In this document: one piece after another, positions 51,844 through 63,522 of the stretch
Position numbering within the stretch: position 1 is the stretch's first letter
Layout of the letters: each line of letters opens with the position of its first letter
Assembly: GCA_028274465.1 (NCBI GenBank)
Contig: CM051455.1
Span: forward strand, 70,848,985-70,912,984
Length of the DNA stretch: 64,000 nucleotides
Source: Plantago ovata
Taxonomy: Eukaryota > Streptophyta > Magnoliopsida > Lamiales > Plantaginaceae
Direction of reading: 5' to 3'
Translations under genes and position numbers: made by a program
The notes under the pieces: model-generated
The model's input: only the letters and a program-made list of their open reading frames with translations
Database searches by the model: none
What the model was told of the DNA's origin: nothing

Positions 51844-53619
51844 ATTCTTTATGTGGCCAACAAGATGGGGCGGCGATTTTCCTCCGGTGGAGAGTGGCGC
51901 GCGCGGCTAGGGTATAGAGGTAGGGGAGAACGTTTTATTTTCTCTAAGAAAGGTAGAATAATTCTCTAAGAATTCGGCATTGAAAAAACTCTCTAATGAC
52001 CTACTTATATAGTAGTCAATAGAAGACTAAAGAAGATTCTTTTAGACTTCATAAAGGAATAAGAACTCTAATTCTTATTGCACAAGGAAACCAATCTAAG
52101 TCTAGATTCATTCCCAATTAAGTTAGAACTCAATTAGGAAAATCTAACTTAACCCTTGACTTCTAATATGGGAAGGAGTCGAAACTCCCTCCCATACTAC
52201 TACTACACGCAGCCGGCCAAGGGGGATTATGCGGGTCCCAAATTTGGGACCCACTTATAATTCGAAGACAATTCAAACTCTAAGTAGATTTTTCCCATGT
52301 GCATATATTAATTCTAAATTAATATATCATTTCAAATCAAACATCTATTATATTTTTAAAATATAATCTTTAAATGTATTTACATAAAATACAATTAATC
52401 AATCAATTCAATTAATAATTCCAAATTATTAATTGAGCCACAAATAATTATAATTAATTCCAAATCAATTATAATTCATCAATCACAATTAATTCTAAAT
52501 TAATTGCGATTCCATCTTCAAGGATATTCGGATAAGCTTAATCACCGCATAGTGTGACCCATAGGGTCCCATTGTATTAAGCAAGTGCTACACTAGGCAA
52601 CATGGAATTCCTAGACGGTTCCATTTGCAATATTAATACATGAGAACGTTTGAGAGGTTTCTCAAATAAAACCCTTTCGTTGTGAAGTCTGTTGCGCTCA
52701 ACGGGGCGATGGTAACGTCCCTTCATCTGACTGACTCGAATGCATCCAGGATCGATGATGTGTCTATCCCAATAATACATCCACGGGCGTCTTCAGTGAG
52801 TTGCTTGGTGAATCCAATATTTATTATGACTATCATAGTAATATTGATACGCTATCCAGCGGTTTAACCAATCACAACTATGAACGACTATGAGCAGTGC
52901 TCTCCTGTGCTACACGTGAGAGATGAATCCTTCACAGAATCACTTATCACCCCCATATGTATGTAGCCATAATCCTTGATCGTGTCTTGGGTCAACTGCT
53001 TATTCAGAGCTGACATCGACGGGTCCACCAAGGATATGGGGCAACAAATGTGATGATAAAGTCCTGTAAGTGCGAAGGACGAATGGCATCCCTTCGACAA
53101 CTCACCGGTTCCCATAGACACGTCGGTGTAGAGTATACATCGATGGGAGTGTCCGGTGGGTACTTCCATTGTTCGATAAAGCTTCTTCGAACAACTATGC
53201 GCAGTTATGGGAACATTCCTTGATTGTCCAACAATCCGTTCTGTGGCCGTGGGATCGGCTCACACTTGCTCCAACAAGTATAACCTCCACGCATACTAGT
53301 CTTGTCAGGTTCATTCAGACTCCCACATCCGAGATGTACCACGACTAGGGAGAGTTTGGGATAGATGATAACTCACATAGCTCCCACTAACTGTGTGATC
53401 GGTCATCTATCCGAGGGGACATGTTTAATATCAATACAGACAGTAATAAAGATATGACATGCTGCAGCCTAGTGTAATATAAATATGAAAGCGATACTCA
53501 ATAGTAAAATGCAACAAAAATATATTATATTATGTTGACCTGTGTAATAGTACATATATGTCCTCTATAAGGGCACCATGCCCTTAGTAAGGACTGTCTC
53601 TAGGACATATACACTATCA
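51844..53619 (-). repeat. LTR-array unit 6
   Basis: Founds the subgroup of units 6-8: cccaaatttggg (part of a 20 bp perfect palindrome at 52233-52252), tcgaagacaattc, catagggtccc and caacggggcgatgg. Confidence 0.93.
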
Positions 53620-55395
53620 ATTCTTTATGTGGCCAAGAAGATGGGGCGGCGATTTTCCTCCGGTGGAGAGTGGGGCGCGCGGCTAGGGTATAGAGGTAGG
53701 GGAGAACGTTTTATTTTCTCTAAGAAAGGTAGAATAATTCTCTAAGAATTCGGCATTGAAAAAACTCTCTAATGACCTACTTATATAGTAGTCAATAGAA
53801 GCCTAAAGAAGATTCTTTTAGACTTCATAAAGAAATAAGAACTCTAATTCTTATTGCACAAGGAAACCAATCTAAGTCTAGATTCATTCCCAATTAAGTT
53901 AGAACTCAATTAGGAAAATCTAACTTAACCCTTGACTTCTAATATGGGAAGGAGTCGAAACTCCCTCCCATACTACTACTACACGCAGCCGGCCAAGGGG
54001 GATTATGCGGGTCCCAAATTTGGGACCCACTTATAATTCGAAGACAATTCAAACTCTAAGTAGATTTTTCCCATGTGCATATATTAATTCTAAATTAATA
54101 TATCATTTCAAATCAAACCTCTATTATATTTTTAAAATATAATCTTTAAATGTATTTACATAAAATACAATTAATCAATCAATTCAATTAATAATTCCAA
54201 ATTATTAATTGAGCCACAAATAATTATAATTAATTCCAAATCAATTATAATTCATCAATCACAATTAATTCTAAATTAATTGCGATTCCATCTTCAAGGA
54301 TATTCGGATAAGCTTAATCACCGCATAGTGTGACCCATAGGGTCCCATTGTATTAAGCAAGTGCTACACTAGGCAACATGGAATTCCTAGACGGTTCCAT
54401 TTGCAATATTAATACATGAGAACGTTTGAGAGGTTTCTCAAATAAAACCCTTTCGTTGTGAAGTCTGTTGCGCTCAACGGGGCGATGGTAACGTCCCTTC
54501 ATCTGACTGACTCGAATGCATCCAGGATCGATGATGTGTCTATCCCAATAATACATCCACGGGCGTCTTCAGTGAGTTGCTTGGTGAATCCAATATTTAT
54601 TATGACTATCATAGTAATATTGATACGCTATCCAGCGGTTTAACCAATCACAACTATGAACGACTATGAGCAGTGCTCTCCTGTGCTACACGTGAGAGAT
54701 GAATCCTTCACAGAATCACTTATCACCCCCATATGTATGTAGCCATAATCCTTGATCGTGTCTTGGGTCAACTGCTTATTCAGAGCTGACATCGACGGGT
54801 CCACCAAGGATATGGGGCAACAAATGTGATGATAAAGTCCTGTAAGTGCGAAGGACGAATGGCATCCCTTCGACAACTCACCGGTTCCCATAGACACGTC
54901 GGTGTAGAGTATACATCGATGGGAGTGTCCGGTGGGTACTTCCATTGTTCGATAAAGCTTCTTCGAACAACTATGCGCAGTTATGGGAACATTCCTTGAT
55001 TGTCCAACAATCCGTTCTGTGGCCGTGGGATCGGCTCACACTTGCTCCAACAAGTATAACCTCCACGCATACTAGTCTTGTCAGGTTCATTCAGACTCCC
55101 ACATCCGAGATGTACCACGACTAGGGAGAGTTTGGGATAGATGATAACTCACATAGCTCCCACTAACTGTGTGATCGGTCATCTATCCGAGGGGACATGT
55201 TTAATATCAATACAGACAGTAATAAAGATATGACATGCTGCAGCCTAGTGTAATATAAATATGAAAGCGATACTCAATAGTAAAATGCAACAAAAATATA
55301 TTATATTATGTTGACCTGTGTAATAGTACATATATGTCCTCTATAAGGGCACCATGCCCTTAGTAAGGACTGTCTCTAGGACATATACACTATCA
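53620..55395 (-). repeat. LTR-array unit 7
   Basis: Almost identical to unit 6; shares agtggggcgcgcgg with unit 8 only. Retains taatccttgatcg in the right half. Confidence 0.93.
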
Positions 55396-57171
55396 ATTCT
55401 TTATGTGGCCAAGAAGATGGGGCGGCGATTTTCCTCCGGTGGAGAGTGGGGCGCGCGGCTAGGGTATAGAGGTAGGGGAGAACGTTTTATTTTCTCTAAG
55501 AAAGGTAGAATAATTCTCTAAGAATTCGGCATTGAAAAAACTCTCTAATGACCTACTTATATAGTAGTCAATAGAAGCCTAAAGAAGATTCTTTTAGACT
55601 TCATAAAGAAATAAGAACTCTAATTCTTATTGCACAAGGAAACCAATCTAAGTCTAGATTCATTCCCAATTAAGTTAGAACTCAATTAGGAAAATCTAAC
55701 TTAACCCTTGACTTCTAATATGGGAAGGAGTCGAAACTCCCTCCCATACTACTACTACACGCAGCCGGCCAAGGGGGATTATGCGGGTCCCAAATTTGGG
55801 ACCCACTTATAATTCGAAGACAATTCAAACTCTAAGTAGATTTTTCCCATGTGCATATATTAATTCTAAATTAATATATCATTTCAAATCAAACCTCTAT
55901 TATATTTTTAAAATATAATCTTTAAATGTATTTACATAAAATACAATTAATCAATCAATTCAATTAATAATTCCAAATTATTAATTGAGCCACAAATAAT
56001 TATAATTAATTCCAAATCAATTATAATTCATCAATCACAATTAATTCTAAATTAATTGCGATTCCATCTTCAAGGATATTCGGATAAGCTTAATCACCGC
56101 ATAGTGTGATCCATAGGGTCCCATTGTATTAAGCAAGTGCTACACTAGGCAACATGGAATTCCTAGACGGTTCCATTTGCAATATTAATACATGAGAACG
56201 TTTGAGAGGTTTCTCAAATAAAACCCTTTCGTTGTGAAGTCTGTTGCGCTCAACGGGGCGATGGTAACGTCCCTTCATCTGACTGACTCGAATGCATCCA
56301 GGATCGATGATGTGTCTATCCCAATAATACATCCACGGGCGTCTTCAGTGAGTTGCTTGGTGAATCCAATATTTATTATGACTATCATAGTAATATTGAT
56401 ACGCTATCCAGCGGTTTAACCAATCACAACTATGAACGACTATGAGCAGTGCTCTCCTGTGCTACACGTCAGAGATGAATCCTTCACAGAATCACTTATC
56501 ACCCCCATATGTATGTAGCCATAATCCTGGATCGTGTCTTGGGTCAACTGCTTATTCAGAGCTGACATCGACGGGTCCACCAAGGATATGGGGCAACAAA
56601 TGTGATGATAAAGTCCTGTAAGTGCAAAGGACGAATGGCATCCCTTCGACAACTCACCGGTTCCCATAGACACGTCGGTGTAGAGTATACATCGATGAGA
56701 GTGTCCGGTGGGTACTTCCATTGTTCGATAAAGCTTCTTCGAACAACTATGCGCAGTTATGGGAACATTCCTTGATTGTCCAACAATCCGTTCTGTGGCC
56801 GTGGGATCGGCTCACACTTGCTCCAACAAGTATAACCTCCACGCATACTAGTCTTGTCAGGTTCATTCAGACTCCCACATCCGAGATGTACCACGACTAG
56901 GGAGAGTTTGGGATAGAGGATAACTCACATAGCTCCCACTAACTGTGTGATCGGTCATCTATCCGAGGGGACATGTTTAATATCAATACAGACAGTAATA
57001 AAGATATGACATGCTGCAGCCGAGTGTAATATAAATATGAAAGCGATACTCAATAGTAAAATGTAACAAACATATATTATATTATGTTGACCTGTGTAAT
57101 AGTACATATATGTCCTCTATAAGGGCACCATGCCCTTAGTAAGGACTGTCTCTAGGACATATACACTATCA
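55396..57171 (-). repeat. LTR-array unit 8 (mosaic)
   Basis: The left part is of the unit 6-7 type (agtggggcgcgcgg, cccaaatttggg, caacggggcg). The right part, from about 56460, has cacgtcagag and cgatgagag, which otherwise occur only in unit 1, and taatcctggatcg. It is a recombinant unit. Confidence 0.9.
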
Positions 57172-58947
57172 ATTCTTTATGTGGCCAAGAAGATGGGGCG
57201 GCGATTTTCCTCCGGTGGAGAGTGGCGCGCGCGGCTAGGGTATAGAGGTAGGGGAGAACGTTTTATTTTCTCTAAGAAAGGTAGAATAATTCTCTAAGAA
57301 TTCGGCATTGAAAAAACTCTCTAATGACCTACTTATATAGTAGTCAATAGAAGCCGAAAGAAGATTCTTTTAGACTTCATAAAGGAATAAGAACTCTAAT
57401 TCTTATTGCACAAGGAAACCAATCTAAGTCTAGATTCATTCCCAATTAAGTTAGAACTCAATTAGGAAAATCTAACTTAACCCTTGACTTCTAATATGAG
57501 AAGGAGTCGAAACTCCCTCCCATACTACTACTACACGCAGCCGGCCAAGGGGGATTATGCGGGTCCCAATTTTGGGACCCACTTATAATTCGAAGGCAAT
57601 TCAAACTCTAAGTAGATTTTTCCCATGTGCATATATTAATTCTAAATTAATATATCATTTCAAATCAAACCTCTATTATATTTTTAAAATATAATCTTTA
57701 AATGTATTTACATAAAATACAATTAATCAATCAATTCAATTAATAATTCCAAATTATTAATTGAGCCACAAATAATTATAATTAATTCCAAATCAATTAT
57801 AATTCATCAATCACAATTAATTCTAAATTAATTGCGATTCCATCTTCAAGGATATTCGGATAAGCTTAATCACCGCATAGTGTGACCCATAGGGCCCCAT
57901 TGTATTAAGCAAGTGCTACACTAGGCAACATGGAATTCCTAGACGGTTCCATTTGCAATATTAATATATGAGAACGTTTGAGAGGTTTCTCAAATAAAAC
58001 CCTTTCGTTGTGAAGTCTGTTGCGCTCAACGCGGCGATGGTAACGTCCCTTCATCTGACTGACTCGAATGCATTCAGGATCGATGATGTGTCTATCCCAA
58101 TAATACATCCACGGGCGTCTTCAGTGAGTTGCTTGGTGAATCCAATATTTATTATGACTATCATAGTAATATTGATACGCTATCCAGCGTTTTAACCAAT
58201 CACAACTATGAACGACTATGAGCAGTGCTCTCCTGTGCTACACGTGAGAGATGAATCCTTCACAGAATCACTTATCAACCCCATATGTATGTAGCCATAA
58301 TCCTGGATCGTGTCTTGGGTCAACTGCTTATTCAGAGCTGACATCGACGGGTCCACCAAGGATATGGGGCAACAAATGTGATGATAAAGTCCTGTAAGTG
58401 CAAAGGACGAATGGCATCCCTTCGACAACTCACCGGTTCCGATAGACACGTCGGTGTAGAGTATACATCGATGGGAGTGTCCGGTGGGTACTTCCATTGT
58501 TCGATAAAGCTTCTTCGAACAGCTATGCGCAGTTATGGGAACATTCCTTGATTGTCCAACAATCTGTTCTGTGGCCGTGGGATCGGCTCACACTTGCTCC
58601 AACAAGTATAACCTCCACGCATACTAGTCTTGTCAGGTTCATTCAGACTCCCACATCCGAGATGTACCACGACTAGGGAGAGTTTGGGATAGAGGATAAC
58701 TCACATAGCTCCCACTAACTGTGTGATCGGTCATCTATCCGAGGGGACATGTTTAATATCAATACAGACAGTAATAAAGATATGACATGCTGCAGCCTAG
58801 TGTAATATAAATATGAAAGCGATACTCAATAGTAAAATACAACAAACATATATTATATTACGTTGACCTGTGTAATAGTACATATATGTCCTCTATAAGG
58901 GCACCATGCCCTTAGTAAGGACTGTCTCTAGGACATATACACTATCA
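57172..58947 (-). repeat. LTR-array unit 9
   Basis: Private: gaagccgaaag near 57351, taatatgagaagg near 57491, tgcattcagg near 58070, atcaaccccat near 58273, ccgatagacac near 58439. Shares gatagaggataac with unit 8. Confidence 0.93.
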
Positions 58948-60723
58948 ATTCTTTATGTGGCCAAGAAGATGGGGCGGCGATTTTCCTCCGGTGGAGAGTG
59001 GCACGCGCGGCTAGGGTATAGATGTAGGGGAGAACGTTTTATTTTCTCTAAGAAAGGTAGAATAATTCTCTAAGAATTCGGCATTGAAAAAACTCTCTAA
59101 TGACCTACTTATATAGTAGTCAATAGAAGCCTAAAGAAGATTCTTTTAGACTTCATAAAGGAATAAGAACTCTAATTCTTATTGCACAAGGAAACCAATC
59201 TAAGTCTAGATTCATTCTCAATTAAGTTAGAACTCAATTAGGAAAATCTAACTTAACCCTTGACTTCTAATATGGGAAGGAGTCGAAACTCCCTCCCATA
59301 CTACTACTACACGCAGCCGGCCAAGGGGGATTATGCGGGTCCCAATTTTGGGACCCACTTATAATTCGAAGGCAATTCAAACTCTAAGTAGATTTTTCCC
59401 ATGTGCATATATTAATTCTAAATTAATATATCATTTCAAATCAAACCTCTATTATATTTTTAAAATATAATCTTTAAATGTATTTACATAAAATACAATA
59501 AATCAATCAATTCAATTAATAATTCCAAATTATTAATTGAGCCACAAATAATTATAATTAATTCCAAATCAATTATAATTCATCAATCACAATTAATTCT
59601 AAATTAATTGCGATTCCATCTTCAAGGATATTCGGATAAGCTTAATCACCGCATAGTGTGACCCATAGGGCCCCATTGTGTTAAGCAAGTGCTACACTAG
59701 GCAACATGGAATTCCTAGACGGTTCCATTTGCAATATTAATACATGAGAACGTTTGAGAGGTTTCTCAAATAAAACCCTTTCGTTGTGAAGTCTGTTGCG
59801 CTCAACGCGAGGATGGTAACGTCCCTTCATCTGACTGACTCGAATGCATCCAGGATCGATGATGTGTCTATCCCAATAATACATCCACGGGCGTCTTCAG
59901 TGAGTTGCTTGGTGAATCCAATATTTATTATGACTATCATAGTAATATTGATACGCTATCCAGCGGTTTAACCAATCACAACTATGAACGACTATGAGCA
60001 GTGCTCTCCTGTGCTACACGTGAGAGATGAATCCTTCACAGAATCACTTATCACCCCCATATGTATGTAGCCATAATCCTGGATCGTGTATTGGGTCAAC
60101 TGCTTATTCAGAGCTGACATCGACGGGTCCACCAAGGATATGGGGCAACAAATGTGATGATAAAGTCCTGTAAGTGCAAAGGACGAATGGCATCCCTTCG
60201 ACAACTCACCGGTTCCCATAGACACGTCGGTGTAGAGTATACATCGATGGGAGTGTCCGGTGGGTACTTCCATTGTTCGATAAAGCTTCTTCGAACAACT
60301 ATGCGCAGTTATGGGAACATTCCTTGATTGTCCAACAATCCGTTCTGTGGCCGTGGGATCGGCTCACACTTGCTCCAACAAGTATAACCTCCACGCATAC
60401 TAGTCTTGTCAGGTTCATTCAGACTCCCACATCCGAGATGTACCACGACTAGGGAGAGTTTGGGATAGATGATAACTCACATAGCTCCCACTAACTGTGT
60501 GATCGGTCATCTATCCGAGGGGACATGTTTAATATCAATACAGACAGTAATAAAGATATGACATGCTGCAGCCTAGTGTAATATAAATATGAAAGCGATA
60601 CTCAATAGTAAAATACAACAAACATATATTATATTACGTTGACCTGTGTAATAGTACATATATGTCCTCTATAAGGGCACCATGCCCTTAGTAAGGACTG
60701 TCTCTAGGACATATACACTATCA
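58948..60723 (-). repeat. LTR-array unit 10
   Basis: Private: ggcacgcgcgg near 58999, tcattctcaatt near 59214, aacgcgaggatgg near 59804. Shares tagatgtagggg with unit 11. Confidence 0.93.
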
Positions 60724-61965
60724 ATTCTTTATGTGGCCAAGAAGATGGGGCGGCGATTTTCCTCCGGTGGAGAGTGGCGCGCGCGGCTAGGGTATAGATG
60801 TAGGGGAGAACGTTTTATTTTCTCTAAGAAAGGTAGAATAATTCTCTAAGAATTCGGCATTGAAAAAACTCTCTAATGACCTACTTATATAGTAGTCAAT
60901 AGAAGCCTAAAGAAGATTCTTTTAGACTTCATAAAGGAATAAGAACTCTAATTCTTATTGCACAAGGAAACCAATCTAAGTCTAGATTCATTCCCAATTA
61001 AGTTAGAACTCAATTAGGAAAATCTAACTTAACCCTTGACTTCTAATATGGGAAGGAGTCGAAACTCCCTCCCATACTACTACTACACGCAGCCGGCCAA
61101 GGGGGATTATGCGGGTCCCAATTTTGGGACCCACTTATAATTCGAAGGCAATTCAAATTCTAAGTAGATTTTTCCCATGTGCATATATTAATTCTAAATT
61201 AATATATCATTTCAAATCAAACCTCTATTATATTTTTAAAATATAATCTTTAAATGTATTTACATAAAATACAATTAATCAATCAATTCAATTAATAATT
61301 CCAAATTATTAATTGAGCCACAAATAATTATAATTAATTCCAAATCAATTATAATTCATCAATCACAATTAATTCTAAATTAATTGCGATTCCATCTTCA
61401 AGGATATTCGGATAAGCTTAATCACCGCATAGTGTGACCCATAGGGCCCCATTGTATTAACCAAGTGCTACACTAGGCAACATGGAATTCCTAGACGGTT
61501 CCATTTGCAATATTAATACATGAGAACGTTTGAGAGGTTTCTCAAAGAAAACCCTTTCGTTGTGAAGTCTGTTGCGCTCAACGCGGCGATGGTAACGTCC
61601 CTTCATCTGACTGACTCGAATGCATCCAGGATCGATGATGTGTCTATCCCAATAATACATCCACGGGCGTCTTCAGTGAGTTGCTTGGTGAATCCAATGT
61701 TTATTATGACTATCATAGTAATATTGATACGCTATCCAGCGGTTTAACGAATCACAACTATGAACGACTATGAGCAGTGCTCTCCTGTGCTACACGTGAG
61801 AGATGAATCCTTCACAGAATCACTTATCACCCCCATATGTATGTAGCCATAATCCTGGATCGTGTCTTGGGTCAACTGCTTATTCAGAGCTGACATCGAC
61901 AGGTCCACCAAGGATATGGGGCAACAAATGTGATGATAAAGTCCTGTAAGTGCAAAGGACGACTG
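60724..61965 (-). repeat. LTR-array unit 11 (partial, ~1242 bp)
   Basis: Matches the other units until about 61965 (ctgtaagtgcaaaggacga). After that the sequence becomes a more diverged LTR relative. Shares tagatgtagggg with unit 10. Confidence 0.9.
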
Positions 61966-62476
61966 GTATCACTTCAATAACTTTCCGGTTCCAATAGACA
62001 TTTCGGTGTAGAGTATACATCGATGGGAGTTTTCGGTGGGTACTTTCATTGTTTGGTAATCACCCTTCGAACAACTATGTGGAGTTATGGGAATGTTTCT
62101 AGATTGTCTAACAATCCGTTCCCTGGCCGTGGGATCTGCTCACACTTGCTCTAACAAGTATAACTTCCACGCATACTAGTCTCACCTGGTTCATTCAAAC
62201 CCCTACATCCGAGATGAACCTCGACTAGGGAGAGTTTGGGATAGATGATAACTCACATAGCTCCCACTATCTGTGTGATCGGTCATCTATCCAAGGGGAC
62301 ATGTTTGATATCAATACAGACAGGAATAGAGATATGACATGTTGTATGCCTGGTGTAATATAAATATGAAAGCGATACTCAATAGTCAAACAAACAAATA
62401 TATATTATATTACGTTGACCTGTGTAATAGTACATATATGCCCTTAATAAGGGTTGTATGCCCTTAATAAAGACTG
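61966..62476 (-). repeat. Diverged LTR fragment of a second copia element
   Basis: Still alignable base by base with the LTR (for example gagatgaacctcgactaggg and gatcggtcatctatcc) but with many substitutions absent from all array units, such as actggtatcacttcaataac and ggtaatcaccc. It stops about 25 bases before the LTR terminus, at aaagactg, where it is joined to RNase H sequence. It is probably the U3 part of the 3' LTR of the older element at 62477-63522. Confidence 0.8.
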
Positions 62477-62522
62477 ATGCAGCAATGTACTCGGCTTCTG
62501 ATGCAGCAATGTACTCGGTTTT
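62475..62522. repeat. 24 bp tandem duplication in RNase H remnant
   Basis: Two copies of a 24-base unit starting tgatgcagcaatgtactcgg, at 62475-62498 and 62499-62522. Eight codons are duplicated in frame, repeating the EAEYIAAS stretch that holds the catalytic Glu of RNase H. It lies right at the deletion joint and may be part of the same repair event. Confidence 0.85.
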
Positions 62523-63522
62523 TGTGGTTGAGTCAGCAATCGTGCCTTGCTTAGAACTCTTCCAACAGATAGCTCCTCCGTTCAATTTGAATATGTATCC
62601 TGTCTGTGACTTAAATTCATCAGGATCTGATTCAAATCCAGCGTCGACATAACCAGACATCTTTAATTCTGGTTCTCCACCAAACACCAAGAACATTTCC
62701 TTAGTCCGTCGAAGGTACTTAAGAATGTTCTTTACAACAGTCCAGTGAGGTACTCCTAGATTATGTTGGTGTCGACAAGTGACACTAAGCGCATATGCCA
62801 CATCTGGCTTTGTGCAATTCATTGCATACATAATAGACCCTACTGTCGAAGCCTAGGGCACACGACTCATTGGCTTTCTTTCTTCATCATTTTTAGGACT
62901 ATCCTTAACTGATAGCACGATCCCATGCCTAGCTGGGAGAAAGCCTCTCTTTGAGTCGTCCATCTTATAACGCTTCAGTATTTTGTCGATGTAGGTGGAC
63001 TGTGTCAATCCTAACAACCTCTTGGACCTATCTCTATAGATCTTTACCCTAGGATGTAGTTCGCTTCACCCAAGTCCTTCATTGAGAAGGTACTTGATAA
63101 CCAAACTTTAATCTCTTCTAGCATAGAGACATTGTTTCCCATGATCAAAATGTCATCAACATAAATGATCATTGTCGCTGTGCCTAGTGTAGACACAGGG
63201 ATCTTCTACGCTTCTGACGAAGTCAAACGATTTGACAGCTTCGTCAAAGCGGATATTCCAGCTCCTAGACGCTTTCTTTAGCCCATAGATGGATCTCTGT
63301 AATTTGCATACAGCAGTTGGCCTGGTTTTACTAATAAAACCTTCAGGCTGTACCATATAGATCTCTTCCTCAAGGTTGCCATTGAGAAAGACAGTCTTTA
63401 CATCCATCTGCCAGATCTCATAATCATAGTAGGCAGCTATCGCAAGTAGAATTCGAATAGACTTCAACTTTGCTACTGGTGAAAAGGTTTCATCGTAATC
63501 GATGCCATACCTTTGTGTGTAG
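62477..63522 (-). pseudogene. Copia pol remnant (reverse transcriptase and RNase H), second element
   Basis: Parallel to 35430-36475 of the first element but from a different, older copy. It begins in the reverse transcriptase ([20 protein letters not shown], motif A as MDVKTVFLNG, motif B as YGLKKASRSWN) and runs to RNase H (GYVDAGFESDPDEF). The codons for the YVDD loop are locally intact at 63152-63163, unlike in the first element. It is broken by a ~14 bp deletion near 63172, a 1 bp loss near 63048, and a TAG at 62853-62855. The end of RNase H, the polypurine tract and the LTR tip are deleted (about 360 bp). Its upstream end is cut at 63522 by the LTR-like sequence that follows. Confidence 0.9.

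Larger units (their letters stand above)
42965..61965 (-). repeat. LTR-derived megasatellite, 1776 bp unit, 10 full and 1 partial copies
   Basis: Unit starts (attctttatgtggcc) lie at 42965, 44741, 46517, 48292, 50068, 51844, 53620, 55396, 57172, 58948 and 60724. Spacing is 1776 bp in every case but one (1775). Each unit matches the copia LTR from about 41257 to 42964, so it lacks about 285 bp of the LTR at the end opposite the acactatca terminus. Each junction places that terminus directly against the next unit. No internal retrotransposon sequence separates units, so this is not a row of elements or of complete solo LTRs. Copies are nearly identical to each other but clearly diverged from both flanking LTRs in their left third. 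Confidence 0.95.

Noticed and set aside
44009-60273. A 93-codon minus-strand open frame repeated in most array units
   Set aside because: Same reason; it is broken in the flanking LTRs, which argues against selection for a protein.
43698-61660. A 67-codon minus-strand open frame repeated in every array unit
   Set aside because: It recurs because the unit recurs. It also exists in the LTRs, has no recognisable domain, and lies in a non-coding LTR; the other strand is open over the same bases.
42965-61965. Reading the array as eleven complete solo LTRs
   Set aside because: Each unit lacks about 285 bp of the LTR, including the tgtaagaaaat end, and no target duplications lie between units.
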